A stretch of 64,000 bases of DNA from positions 49,291,943 to 49,355,942 of the forward strand of contig NC_092869.1 in assembly GCF_032062135.1 (NCBI RefSeq), read 5' to 3'. This DNA is from Pyxicephalus adspersus (taxonomy: Eukaryota; Chordata; Amphibia; Anura; Pyxicephalidae). The notes beneath the pieces were generated by a model. It searched no databases and was not told the DNA's origin. It worked only from the letters and a program-made list of their open reading frames with translations. The translations under genes and the position numbers were made by a program. Positions 10,548 through 21,700 of the stretch are shown here, piece after piece (within the stretch, counting starts at the first letter, position 1; every line of letters starts with the position of its first letter).

Positions 10548-11271
10548 TGTCACGGTGTTGCACGGCAGGATGGTGGATCCTCTGTGTCACCGGCTCAGTT
10601 GGTAGAAACATACACAGGGCGCAGAGTCTAAGCAGTTGCCTGGTCTTCACCAGAGCCTAGAGGTGAGGGTGTTGTGCTGCGGGCAACTGCCAGGTTGCGG
10701 CCCCTGTGCACCTAGAGACAGGCATGAACAAGATGTGGTACCAGAGCGAGGAGCAGAGAGTAGGTCAGGGCAGAGAGGAGGTCAGGGCAGGCAGGGATCA
10801 GGAGTAGTTGAGGTCAGGCCAGTAGTCAGGGCAGGCAGTGATCAAGAGTAGTCAAGGTCAAGCCGAGGTCAGTACACAAAAAATCAGAAGCAGGAGAATC
10901 AATAAACAGGAACCTGGAAGCAGAGCCAAAGGAACTCCTTGTTCAGGCAACTTCCTGTTGCCCATCACTTCCTTTTGAGGGCAGGTCATGTGATGAGTGG
11001 AACCATGTGTCCTGCTACATCCAATCCTACCACCAAAGGGGGTCCTGGAGGCTAGAGGTTGGTGGTGTTAACATCTCCACCAGCAGGAGGAGCGCGTCTG
11101 TGAAACACTCTCTGAGGTAGTGGAGCAGCTGACTGGGAGTCACATGACGTGGACCAGGAAGTAAGCTGCGGAGATGATGCCTTAGCAGAGCTGATGCTGG
11201 CAGCAGGGGAGTGAGAGGTGGGTGGCACTAAAGGAGGGGCAGATCCCCTGGACCTGCGGGGATCTGTGACA
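10548..11271 (-). repeat. 5' LTR of gypsy element (724 bp)
   Basis: It matches 4,378-5,083 with small indels and has TG...CA ends (plus view TGTCACGG to CTGTGACA). It is the outer LTR, beside unrelated sequence starting AGTACAGCG. Confidence 0.85.
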
Positions 11272-13470
11272 AGTACAGCGCAGTGACGGTCGCACAGCCT
11301 TCCTCTGGTGAAACTGCTCATCATAGCGCAGCCACGCCGAGCCCCCATACCGTTAATAAGCTTCCCGTATAGTCTTTAGGTAGCAGAACAAAGCCGCGCA
11401 TTGCTCTGGTTGCTGATCCCCTATAATACTGGCCAAGATACTAAAAGCTTGCAACTAGTTAAAGAAAGTGCGTGGGATCATTCTGTAACGGCGCTGTTCA
11501 CTTCCCCCACTAACCCCACCCCCCTCGCACTGCGTTCCATCGAAGCACCCATATACTTCGCCCTTGGCCGCATCGCTCACTACCGCCGACGAACTCACCC
11601 TCCCCACCGGAGACCCCCCCACAAGGCACCCCCCTCATCCAAGCTACTCTCAAGTGCTGCTCCTGCAGACCCTTGTCCCGACCCTACGCTTCTTCATCCC
11701 GGCATGCGCTGCACCCCCCTATCCCCCCCAGCATACTTTAGCCTCTTTACTACTTCTCGCAAACCTGCCAAGACCTCCTGTACCTCACCCATCCCTCTGA
11801 CACCCCCCCTAGTGACACTTCCCCCCCCCCCCCCCCCCAACCTGTTAAAATAGCCTTTTGAGAGGTTAGTTTCTTTGGAAAATAGAAGCACATATAGCAT
11901 TGCAATGGATGGAGTCTAATCTAACTAAAAAAAAANCCCTCCCCATGTCCTACCTGGCAGATCCCGGGATCCTGCCAGCACACTCCTGGGTTCCTGCTCC
12001 GCCTCCAGAACCTGGCCCGCCTCCTGGTCCTCCTCAGATAAGGACAGCTCCCCCTCAGACTGGGGAGCTTCCCGCAACTGCTTGTGTCACTGCCGGGAGA
12101 CCCAGGTAACGCAGCGTGACTCTGGGTAATGTCACATCCGGCCGCCATCTTTCTCTGCGACCTGGACAAGATGGACCTTCCGACGTGCCTCCCCAGCCTG
12201 GCCCAGCTCTGGGAAGGCATCGATCCGACTCCCATTGCCAACAACGACCCTCGGCTGGAACTAGGGACTCCAGAGGCCGCACCCTTGATAGGGCCAGTCG
12301 TCTCACTCCTCTGCCGAGTCCCCACATTACATGAGGCCCCAGCTTCAGGTGAGGCCTCCACTCGTGCCTACCGCCTACTAGGTGACCAGGGACTGCGGCC
12401 CCTGGCTCAGGTTCAGATAAGGCCCCCCTCTCAAGGCCTCATCTGTGGGGGAACATGGGCTGCGCTCCCTGGCAGCCGCAGCCCCTTCGCAAGGGCTCCA
12501 CCTGCGTAGGGGATTCCGCCCCAGCCTGGACACAGCATGGCCTGAGGTGCAGCCAGCTGCCAAGCCGGGAGGGTCCCGCTGTGGGCTTCCACTTTGGTGC
12601 TGAGCCCTAGCAAAGGGTTCAGGGTTTAGGTGCACCGGAGGCCTATGTCCCTGAGGTCGTAGCCCACCTAACCTGATGGAGGGGGGCTCCATCAGGGCAC
12701 CCTCTGCTGCAGCCAGGCCTCACCTTGTGATGCCACTGCAGCCCTGAGTTGCTGCATCAATGCGTCCAAGGACTCCATGATGCCTATTCGGCTCCCTACA
12801 ATTTTTCTTTCCCGCAAAAAATGAGCCTGACTTCTACTATTTAACACTTCTGAACTCCTCCCCCTTTGCCTGGACTATGCTACTACTGGGTCCATCTCAA
12901 AATTTTCCACTCACGCTCGTAACCCTTGACCCCCCCCCCCCCTCGGGGCTGCCCTCACACCCTATCATGTAGCCGCTGCGCTGAGTTCACTGCTCTGAGC
13001 CTCTCTGGATTATTCATTTTTTTGAATGGTTTACCTTGCTGTGCTACTGTACAATGATTGCATCAGGAATAGGTGATTGGAACACCAGGACTGTTTTTTT
13101 TTTATGAACATCAGTCACTCCATGCCAGTGGCAAATTAATTCCATGTATTGTCTTTCCTTCGGGGCGCCGTCCCTCTCTGACCACCAGATGTCGCCATTT
13201 ATTGCCCGCCCTCAGAAAACATAAATTCCAGGTACAGACCTCTAACACAATCGGCACAGACCTCTAACCATAACCCCCTCCCGCCTGGCACCCCAACTTT
13301 TTAGTATCTAACTCCATTTCACGCCAACACCCAACTAAAATATCCTCTAACTCTCCAGCTAACAGGCTGAGAATACCTTTCCAGCCAAGATATTTAAACG
13401 GCCCGCGGGCAATGTAGATATTACAGGTGACAGGAGACCCGCCAATTATTGTGAATACAGCTGCATCCTG
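11272..13470. other. Intergenic, no gene recognised
   Basis: GC-rich stretches with C-runs (11,819-11,838; 12,929-12,943), one ambiguous base at 11,936 and short overlapping open frames on both strands. No domain, splice pattern or known repeat was recognised. The 11,900-12,700 part is CpG-containing and could be an unidentified repeat. Confidence 0.5.
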
Positions 13471-13477
13471 GTTTATT

Positions 13478-13562
13478 ACCACGTGGTTTGTAGGCGTGTT
13501 CTATGTCATGTGATCGATAACCAACAAAATGGCGGTGATATACAGAGCGGCGACACTTCCGG
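13478..13562 (+). promoter_or_regulatory. ABCD4: ABCD4 core promoter
   Basis: No TATA box is seen. A palindromic E-box CACGTG lies at 13,480-13,485 and TCATGTGA (M-box/TFE-type) at 13,506-13,513. A YY1/TISU-like AAAATGGCGG at 13,526-13,535 overlaps the first ATG, and an ETS site CACTTCCGG lies at 13,554-13,562. A CCAAT sits at 13,442. The clustered E-boxes suggest, as inference, control by TFEB/TFE3/MITF, which regulate lysosomal genes. Confidence 0.5.
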
Positions 13563-13638
13563 ATCCGGGTTTACACAGTAAGTGTCCCTTGTACCCGCCG
13601 ATGGGAATGAGAGGTGTGAGGGCCAACCGAGGAGAAAA
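13529..13638 (+). CDS. ABCD4: ABCD4 exon 1
   Basis: The first ATG sits in AAAATGGCGG. The donor AAAA|GTAAGAG at 13,639 gives the phase needed by exon 2 (Lys then PRLD). A nearer donor-like GTAAGTG at 13,578 would break the frame, so it was not used. Confidence 0.65.
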
Positions 13639-15441
13639 GTAAGAGAAGAGTCTTTACGGTGTGGGCAGTATACTGTATTATGATATCTATATTGTAAGGG
13701 AGGTGTATATGCTGTACGAGGTGTGTAAGGGGGTTATATAGGGGACGTATATGGTGTATGGGGGGTATATAGCGATGTGTGTGCCGAGTGAGGCGCGTGG
13801 GGGGTTGATGGTGTCGTATTAGGGGCGTGTGGGGGGGGTGCGTGCCGTATTAGGGGCGCGTGGGGGGGTGCGTGCCGTATTAGGAGTGTGTGGGGGGGGT
13901 GCGTGCCGTGTGAGGCCATATATGGGGGGATAAAGGGGACGCACCTGCCGTATACGGGGGGATAAAGTAGAAGCGCCTGCCGTATATGGGGAGATAAGGA
14001 GGAGTTGCCTGCTGTATGAGGGGCACATAGGGGGATGTGCCTATTTGAGGGGTGTGTAGGGGGACTTTTGTGCCATGTGAGGGGCACGTAGGGTAACTTT
14101 GTGTGAGGGAATCGTATGTATGGGGTTTATACTGAGCAGGGTCTCTATAATGGGAACATACAGGGCTAATTGGGGGTTCTATAGTACATAGCACTCTGTC
14201 CCCCTCCCTCTCTGTATCTTTTTTTAGGCCTCGTCTGGACCGGGTCTTCATTCGCAGGTTTTTTGCTCTGCAGGCTATTCTCTTCCCACGATGGACAGCT
14301 CAGAATACACTGATGTTGATGACATTGCTGACAGTTGCCCTGACAGGTGAGTGACCCCCATACCTCTGGGTACATAGAATGGGATGGATGCTGTATATAT
14401 GGGGAGCCATTGCGCGAGTGAGGGGCAATAGGCACCAACCTCTTGTGGTGTTTGTAAGATATTGAAGCCAATATTAAACTCCATGCTGTACATAGACTTC
14501 ATTGTTGTGTATTGGTGGCCTAGGACAGGCCGGACACTGATCCCTTATTGTGCTCATCCTACTGCCCAGCGTTTGACCACCTGTCTACCCGACATCCACC
14601 ATTCTGCTGTGTACTCTGCCCAGCCTCATCTTTCTGTCCAACCTTCCAACATCCTTTCTTGTTTTCTGTCTAATCTTCCACCATGTTGTCATGTCATCTG
14701 GGCAGTCTAACACTGTCCTGCCACCCAGCCTGGTACCATCTTTCTGCATCCTCTCCTCCTTTCTTAACCTTCCACTATCCTGCTGCCTGGTCTAGTACCG
14801 CTCTTCTAGCACATTCTGGGAGTTCCCCGCCTATATTGTGGTGAAGCAGATTTGGTGTTTTCTCTGGCATAGGAAATATGTTTTTCACAGTCTATTTCTA
14901 ATTCTGTACAGGACAGCTGGTCATTTACCAGATTGGTATTCTGCCCAGTCAGTTCTATGGTGTTCTGTCTGATCGAGACCTTTCCGGATTTAGGAGGCTG
15001 GCAGTACTGTCTGCAGCTCTGATCGTCATCATTTCTATGGTGAGTTTTATCTTTCGCTATCATTTTATCTGACGAGAGAGACTTTGTTATTCCCATTATT
15101 CTTCAGTCTGTCCGGTAAGGTCTTCTGTGGTCTTCAGACTGAAGCCTGCTGCCAAGACATGTAGATAAATTAGCTCTGTGTATTATCTGCCATCAGGAAG
15201 TGGAACAGGAACCCAGGTGTATGTAATCTATATGGTGGGCTTTAATTGGTTGTGGAATAGTTTGTGGTTTTGGGTATTTCATGGCTTGTTTTGTCTTCTA
15301 GCTGCGCAGCGCAGAGCAGTACATTAGTAAGCTGGTCTATGTGAACTGTCGGAAGGTGATGACACAATATCTGCACCAAATTTACTTCACCAGACAAGTC
15401 TACTACACGATGAGTGTGGAGCACAGCCATGTAGATAACCC

Positions 15442-15479
<38 letters not shown>

Positions 15480-15718
15480 AGGGGTCACTGTATGTGTGTA
15501 ATATTCCATCTGTGGGGAGCAGTGTGTGTGTGTGTGTGTCACTGCATGTGTGTAATATTCCATCTGTGGGGAGCAGTGTGTGTGTGTGTGTGTGTGTGTC
15601 ACTGCATGTGTGTAATATTCCATCTGTGGGGAGCTGTGTGTGTGTTTGTGGAGGGGTCACTGTATGTGTGTGGGATTCTGTCTGTGGGGGGCACTGTTTG
15701 TGTGTTGGCCTTGGCATG

Positions 15719-15749
<31 letters not shown>

Positions 15750-18700
15750 GACAGCAGAAGGCAACCCTGACTATTTTTAATTTTTTTTTCCCAGAGATCA
15801 GAGAATGACACAGGATGTGGAGCGTCTGTGCCGAGAACTCACCAGTTTCGCTAGTAAAATTCTTACTACACCCTTCACACTTGTCTATTACTCCTATCAG
15901 TGTGCCATCAGGTTAGTGCATTACTCCAACGCAGGGGTCGGCATCCCGCAGCTCTTCAGCCTCCTTGTTGTGGCTCCCTTCTGCCGCTGATGGGGGATCC
16001 CTGATCCTCAGGTAGACACTGTGGAAGAGGGGGATTCTCCTTCGGTGTTCTAACAAAAAAAAGCCTTACATCTCACCCAGTACAAACCTTTATATCTCCT
16101 AAACAGTATGTTCTACCGACTTGAAATTTTCAGGGTACACAGGGGACCCTCATAGCTAGCAGTACGCCAAATTTCATCTCGCCACCCTAATCAGCTTTCA
16201 AATTATTGGGGTCATAATTATAAAAAAAATAGTGAAAATTGAACATCGGGGCTGCTGTTTTAAAAGTAAGTGTGTCTAGAAGACCGAAGTTAAATTTGCA
16301 TCGCAAGGAGCGACTTACATAGCAAGCAGGTGCGAACCCCAAATTTATACCTACCTGTCACAAAACTAGAAATGTCATACTACACTACCCTGCCCCCTTC
16401 CCTACTTTGAACCCCAATGTCTCTGGAACAGGAAGATGTACAAAACCAAAAAATGTAGGTGCAAGTGGGGGATACCTGTGACTAACACCCCCTCACATTT
16501 CATCGTTAGACCATCATCAGAACATAAAGAACTCTGCCCATCAAAAAAATCTACCCTGTTACACATTGCTGGAGGCTTCTAGCACCGTAACCCCAATTTC
16601 TCTGGAATGGGGGGGGTTGGGTACAGCTAAACAAAATTAGAAGTGCAGGTGGGGGACACCTGTGGCTAACCCCCCCCTAAAATGTCAACACTAAGGCATC
16701 GTCAGAACTTAAATAACTCCCCCATCAAGAAAATCTACCCCGTTACATTAGAAGCCTCCAGCTAATGTAACAGGATGATACGTTAGAAGATGGAAGCTTC
16801 TAGTGGCCTAGTTCAGTGTTTAATTTATTTGAAAGTAGGCCTACACATGTACACTGCACTTCTGTTTGTTGTATTCTGTTGTTGTAAGAGGTAAAATAAA
16901 AAAAAAAAAAAAAGATTAAAACTTTTAAAAGTTTATAAGCTGTGTTATGTTTTTTGGCTCCAGACTACTTTTTTTTTTTTTTTTTTTTTTTGTGGAAGAG
17001 GGGGCAAAATGGCTCTTTTGATAGTAAAGGTTGCCGACCCCTGCTCCAACCAATACACCATAACCTGTTTTTGTCATATATTATCAATATTTGTGAATAG
17101 TTGTTTGTGTCCCTGCCTCTCTCACAGTGAGATTTCCCTGCAGTAATTTGTGCCTCTGCCCTCACTTGGCAGTTTGCTATGGCAGTGCCTTTCTCTTCCT
17201 GACTGCTGTCATGAGTTTTACACTGTTGTTCGTCTCTCCCTCCAGGCACGTTGTCTTGGTGTCACCTCATTCTCACTCACCTGATTCTGCACTCTCATGT
17301 ACCCCCCATATTCAGAACAGTTTCAGGTCCTGTCACTTTAATCTACACAACATCTCCAAAATCTGACCCTGCTTGTCCTCAGAGACCACCAAACTCCTTG
17401 TACACGCTCTTATCTCTCGTCTGGACTACTGTAACCTCCTCCTCTCTGGTATTCCACTAACCCGACTCTCTCCTCTACAATCTATTATGAATGCTGCAGC
17501 CAGACTCATCCATCCTTCCCTCCGCTCCTCTTCCGCTGCATCTCTTTGTAGTTCTCTTCATTGGCTTCCATTTCACCTTAGAATCGAATTCAAGCTGCTG
17601 TGCTTTGCCTTCAAATCCCTCCACAGTTCTTGTCCCACTTACCTTCTGTCTGTCTTTTGAAACTTTCACTACTTCCCACCACTTCATATGTTCCCTAATT
17701 ATGTGTTAATTCCCCGACTCCTAGATTGTAAGCTCTTTGGGGCAGGGTCCTCCCCTCCTGTGTCACTGTCTGTATTCGTCTGTCATTTGCAACCCTATAT
17801 TTAATGTACAGCGCTGCGTAATATGTTGGCGCTATGGAAAGCCTGTTTATTAATAATAATATTAATAATAATATGACACTGCTCTTCCTGTTGTTGTAAA
17901 TTTAAGTTGATAATGTTCTCTTATCCTTTTTATTCTTTTTTTTTTTTAACAGTACGGGCTGGATGGGTCCTGTGTCCATCTTTGGATATTTTGTTATCGG
18001 ATCTCTGCTGAATAAACTTCTAATGGGTCCAGTTATCCCAAAACTAGTTGAGCAGGAGAAGTTGGAGGGTGACTTTCGGTGAGTGTAGATACAATTCCTA
18101 TATATCAGGTGAGTGTGGAAGGGAATTCTGCCAGCCAGGTGGGTAAGGGGTTTGGCGAGGGTGGGTAGGGTTCCTGCTATATGATGATGCATGGTGTTCT
18201 TGCCTGTTAGGAGAAGGTAAATAGCTGAGGGTATGGCGGGTGTGGAAGGATTTCATTTCATTGAGATGCGTTGGTAAGGGATCCAGTGAGTGTGGATGGC
18301 TTTTTTGCCTGTCAGGTAGGAGAAAATGTGAAAGGGGTTCCTGCGAGTCTAGTGAGGACTGAGAGTGAAGATGGCATTTCTGCATGTCGGGTGAGGAGAT
18401 TTGCTGATTGTGAATGTCACCAGTTCTAGGGAAGACAATAGCATTCCTGCCTGAGTCGGGGTGAAGTGAAAGGCCCAGTGAGTGTGAATGCCATTGCTGC
18501 CTGTCCATGAGGAGCCCAGTAAAGGTGGATGGCATCCCTGCTTGTTGAGTAAGCAGTGCATTGAGTGTGGATTGCATTTCTGTCTTTCAGGAGAATATGT
18601 GAGAAGACTGGTGAATGGGGATGATGTTCCTCATGTTGGGTGAGGATACAGTAAATGAGTGAGATGTCTGGTGAATGTGGATTGCATTCCTGCCTGTTGG

Positions 18701-21700
18701 ATGATGTCTGAAGGGTTCTGTAAGTGTGAGTGGCATTCCTGGCTGTTCATCTTGCCTAGTGTGGAGGTGTGCAGAAGCAACTGAGATGGCCTGTGTCAAC
18801 GTTAAACTGTTTGGGTTTTCTGAAAATAGGTTTGGTAAAAAGTAATTCCAGGAATGGTGAACCCCAGTAATGTTAAGTCACCCCAGTAACATAATTTCAG
18901 TAATAGTAATTCCCAGTAGTAATAAATTGCATCTATCACTTCTCTCACTTTCCTCTGCAGTTTCAAACATGTACAGATCCGCGTCAATGCTGAAGCCGCA
19001 GCTTTCACAAGGTAAGAGTTTTTAATTTGTCTTCTGATAATGGGTTCAGAGACAAATTGCCTCCCAGGGCTTATAAATCAGAGGTGATCAACACTAGCCA
19101 ATTAGATTCCTAGTTTGACATTTACTGGCAATGAACATTGTATTCTGATACTTTAGGCCAGGGGTCGGCAAACTTCGACCTTTAAGCCAGATATGGCCTA
19201 GGCGGTAGTTCGTTCCGGCCTAACGCCTCCTGGCTGATCCGGCCTAATGCAGGCAGGATCAACCAGGGGGCGTTAAGAACTACCGGCGTCCGAGGAGCCT
19301 TAGGAGCTCTGGTGCCGCCCCCTTGCAGTTGCTCCACTATTTACCGCGGCCGGCGTTGATACTTCTGCCGCCGCGGTAAATATGGAAAGCTCCCTGAGGG
19401 TAAATCCCTCTCCTCTGCAATGCATACGGAGGAGAGGGATTTCACTTCAGGGGCGTTCCCTTGTGGTCGGAGGAGCCATTAGGACGGGTCCAGTCTAGTG
19501 TGCTCCCGCATACCCCATAAATGGCCTAGTGGCCATAAAACTTTGCCGACCCCTGCTTTAGGCAATCACACAACTTGTCTTGGTGGATTTGTAAGGAGTA
19601 GCTGAAGATCTGTGATACTCATCATACATACCAACCTTTGACAAGACCCTGTTACTACTTTTTTCTACAATGTGTCATGTGACTACACAGGAGGGAGGCG
19701 TGACACTGCCCACATCACTCCAACCTGCCCCCTGTACCTGCATACAATGACAGTATGACTGATACTTCCCAGTACTCCTCCCCAGCTCTCCCCTGTCTGT
19801 GTCATATGACTCTAAAGAGTCTGTGTTCTTTTCCAGAGCTGGCTCTGTGGAATACGCAAGAACAGAGCGCCGTCTGAAGTGCCTCATTGCAACGCAGAAA
19901 GATCTGATGTACCAGGAACTTTGGCTGTCTTGTAAGTACAGAAGTGGGGTAATGGTGTTTAAGGTTTGTTGTGAATCCCGGCTATGGTCAGACAAGTGAA
20001 TAATTGCTGAACTCTCTTACTGACAGTTGGAACAAACACTTTTGATTATCTGGGTGGAATTCTGAGTTATATGATTATCGCTATTCCCATCTTCTCTGGA
20101 GTGTACAATGACCTGAGTGCTGGCGAACTAAGTGAACTCATCAGCAAGGTGACCATTTAACTCTCCCACCCCCATCAAAAACATTCACACCTGCTTTTTT
20201 CCTCCTGTAATCCTCTATTCTCTTCTATCCCTGTTTTCACCTGTATTGTTACTAGTCCTATTGTATATCTATTCCTGTTTTTCTTCCAGACCCCTTGCTT
20301 TTCTTGTTTTTCCTCTCCACCCCATTTTTCCTATTATAGTGGAACTAATTTCATTAGTAGGTGGTGAACTTCTGCCATAATCAGCAAGTATGCACAGCAT
20401 GTTCCCATGTGCTTAAAAAAAAGCCACCGCTAGCCAGGGATTTATTTTATTTAACATTTCATTTGGAGTTTAGATACACTCCATCAATCTTGTTTACCCT
20501 CCTTCCTTTTTCTGTATCCTAATACACCCCCTTCTGTATCCCTTCACCCTCCTTGCCTGCTTTCCTTCCTTTTTTACACTGGGTGTCTCTCCACAGAATG
20601 CATTTGTTTCCATCTACCTGGTTAGCTGCTTCAGTCAGATCATTGATTTATCCAGCAATCTGTGTGACGTGGCTGGGTATACACATCGGTGAGTGTGGAA
20701 ACGGGAGGGAATGTGGTATTCGTTCTATGTAGGAGGGACCCTGGCCTGTGATCGTGATAATTGAGTGTGATATGTGGGATTGACTCTGGCTGATTATAGT
20801 GTTGGGTGAGTTTGATATGTGGAATGGACTCTGGGTGAGTTTGATATGTGGAGCGAATCTGGCTGATAATGGTGGGTGAGTGTGATATTTTGGAGGGACT
20901 CTGGCTCATAATAGTGGTGGGTGAGTTTGATATGTGGAATTGACTCTGGCCAATAGTAGTGGTGGGTGAGTGTGATATGTGGGAGGGACCCTGGCTGTTT
21001 ATAGTGGTTGGTGAGTGTGATATTTAGAGAGGGTCTCTGGCTGAGAATAGTAATGGCTCAGTGTGATATGCGGAAGGGGCTTTGCCTAAAAAAAGTGGTG
21101 TGTGCCACTGTATTCGTCACCTAGCTTCTGTCAGGGATTGCAATACAACGCCTATAAATTATGGGCAAGGCGAGGTATTGAGAAATTGAGTGATTTGTTG
21201 GATAACACCAACTGTTTATTATCGTTTAATGTCCTTAGGGCTAAGTTTGCCCTCCCCTCACAACACTTTCTGTACTATTTACTGGTCAAGTCTGTTTTTT
21301 TCCCGCAGCAAGGCACTTATACCATACCGCCTATACCTCTTCCTTTAGGTTGAATGCTGGGCCCGCACACATCTTGACATTCCTTGACATTGAATATCAT
21401 ATATCCACCCGTTATTATTGGAAGCCTCTTTCTTGGCCAAATGGGCTGATTACTTACGATGCCCATATTCTGTCTGATATGTTGGAACTATTCGGAGGCT
21501 AGCTGGTCCCTTGTCAGAAAATCTATTGTTAGTGAAGTGTGGCGGGAACTGCAATTTAAAATTATCCATAGAGCGTATTATGCGTTGAATCTGCAGTTTC
21601 ACTCTAGTGTGGTGGCTCAGAGAATAGTGGCTTCCCCTAAGTGTGCTTTTCCACTGGCTGGCAATTACTGCCTTTTGGAAATCAGTTTTTCGATATATTG

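Larger units (their letters stand above)
3594..11271 (-). mobile_element. Ty3/gypsy chromovirus, tandem LTR-internal-LTR-partial internal
   Basis: Read on the minus strand: LTR (10,548-11,271), gag, protease, [insertion 7,690-9,028], RT, RNase H, integrase, chromodomain, LTR (4,378-5,083), then a second leader and partial gag ending at the poly-C tract. LTRs start TG and end CA. The chromodomain at the pol C-terminus assigns it to chromoviruses. Stops and frameshifts interrupt all domains, so it is an inactive old copy. The extra gag after the second LTR indicates a tandem that shares one LTR. Confidence 0.85.

Noticed and set aside
11900..12700. Several GC-rich frames on both strands
   Set aside because: They overlap one another, have no known domain or consistent splice sites, and contain an ambiguous base.
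13529..13577. ABCD4 exon 1 ending at the GTAAGTG donor at 13,578
   Set aside because: It would put exon 2 out of frame. The donor at 13,639 keeps frame.
15341..15811. Cys/Val- and His/Thr-rich frames
   Set aside because: Produced by the (GT)n microsatellite. Only the first part overlaps true ABCD4 exon 4.
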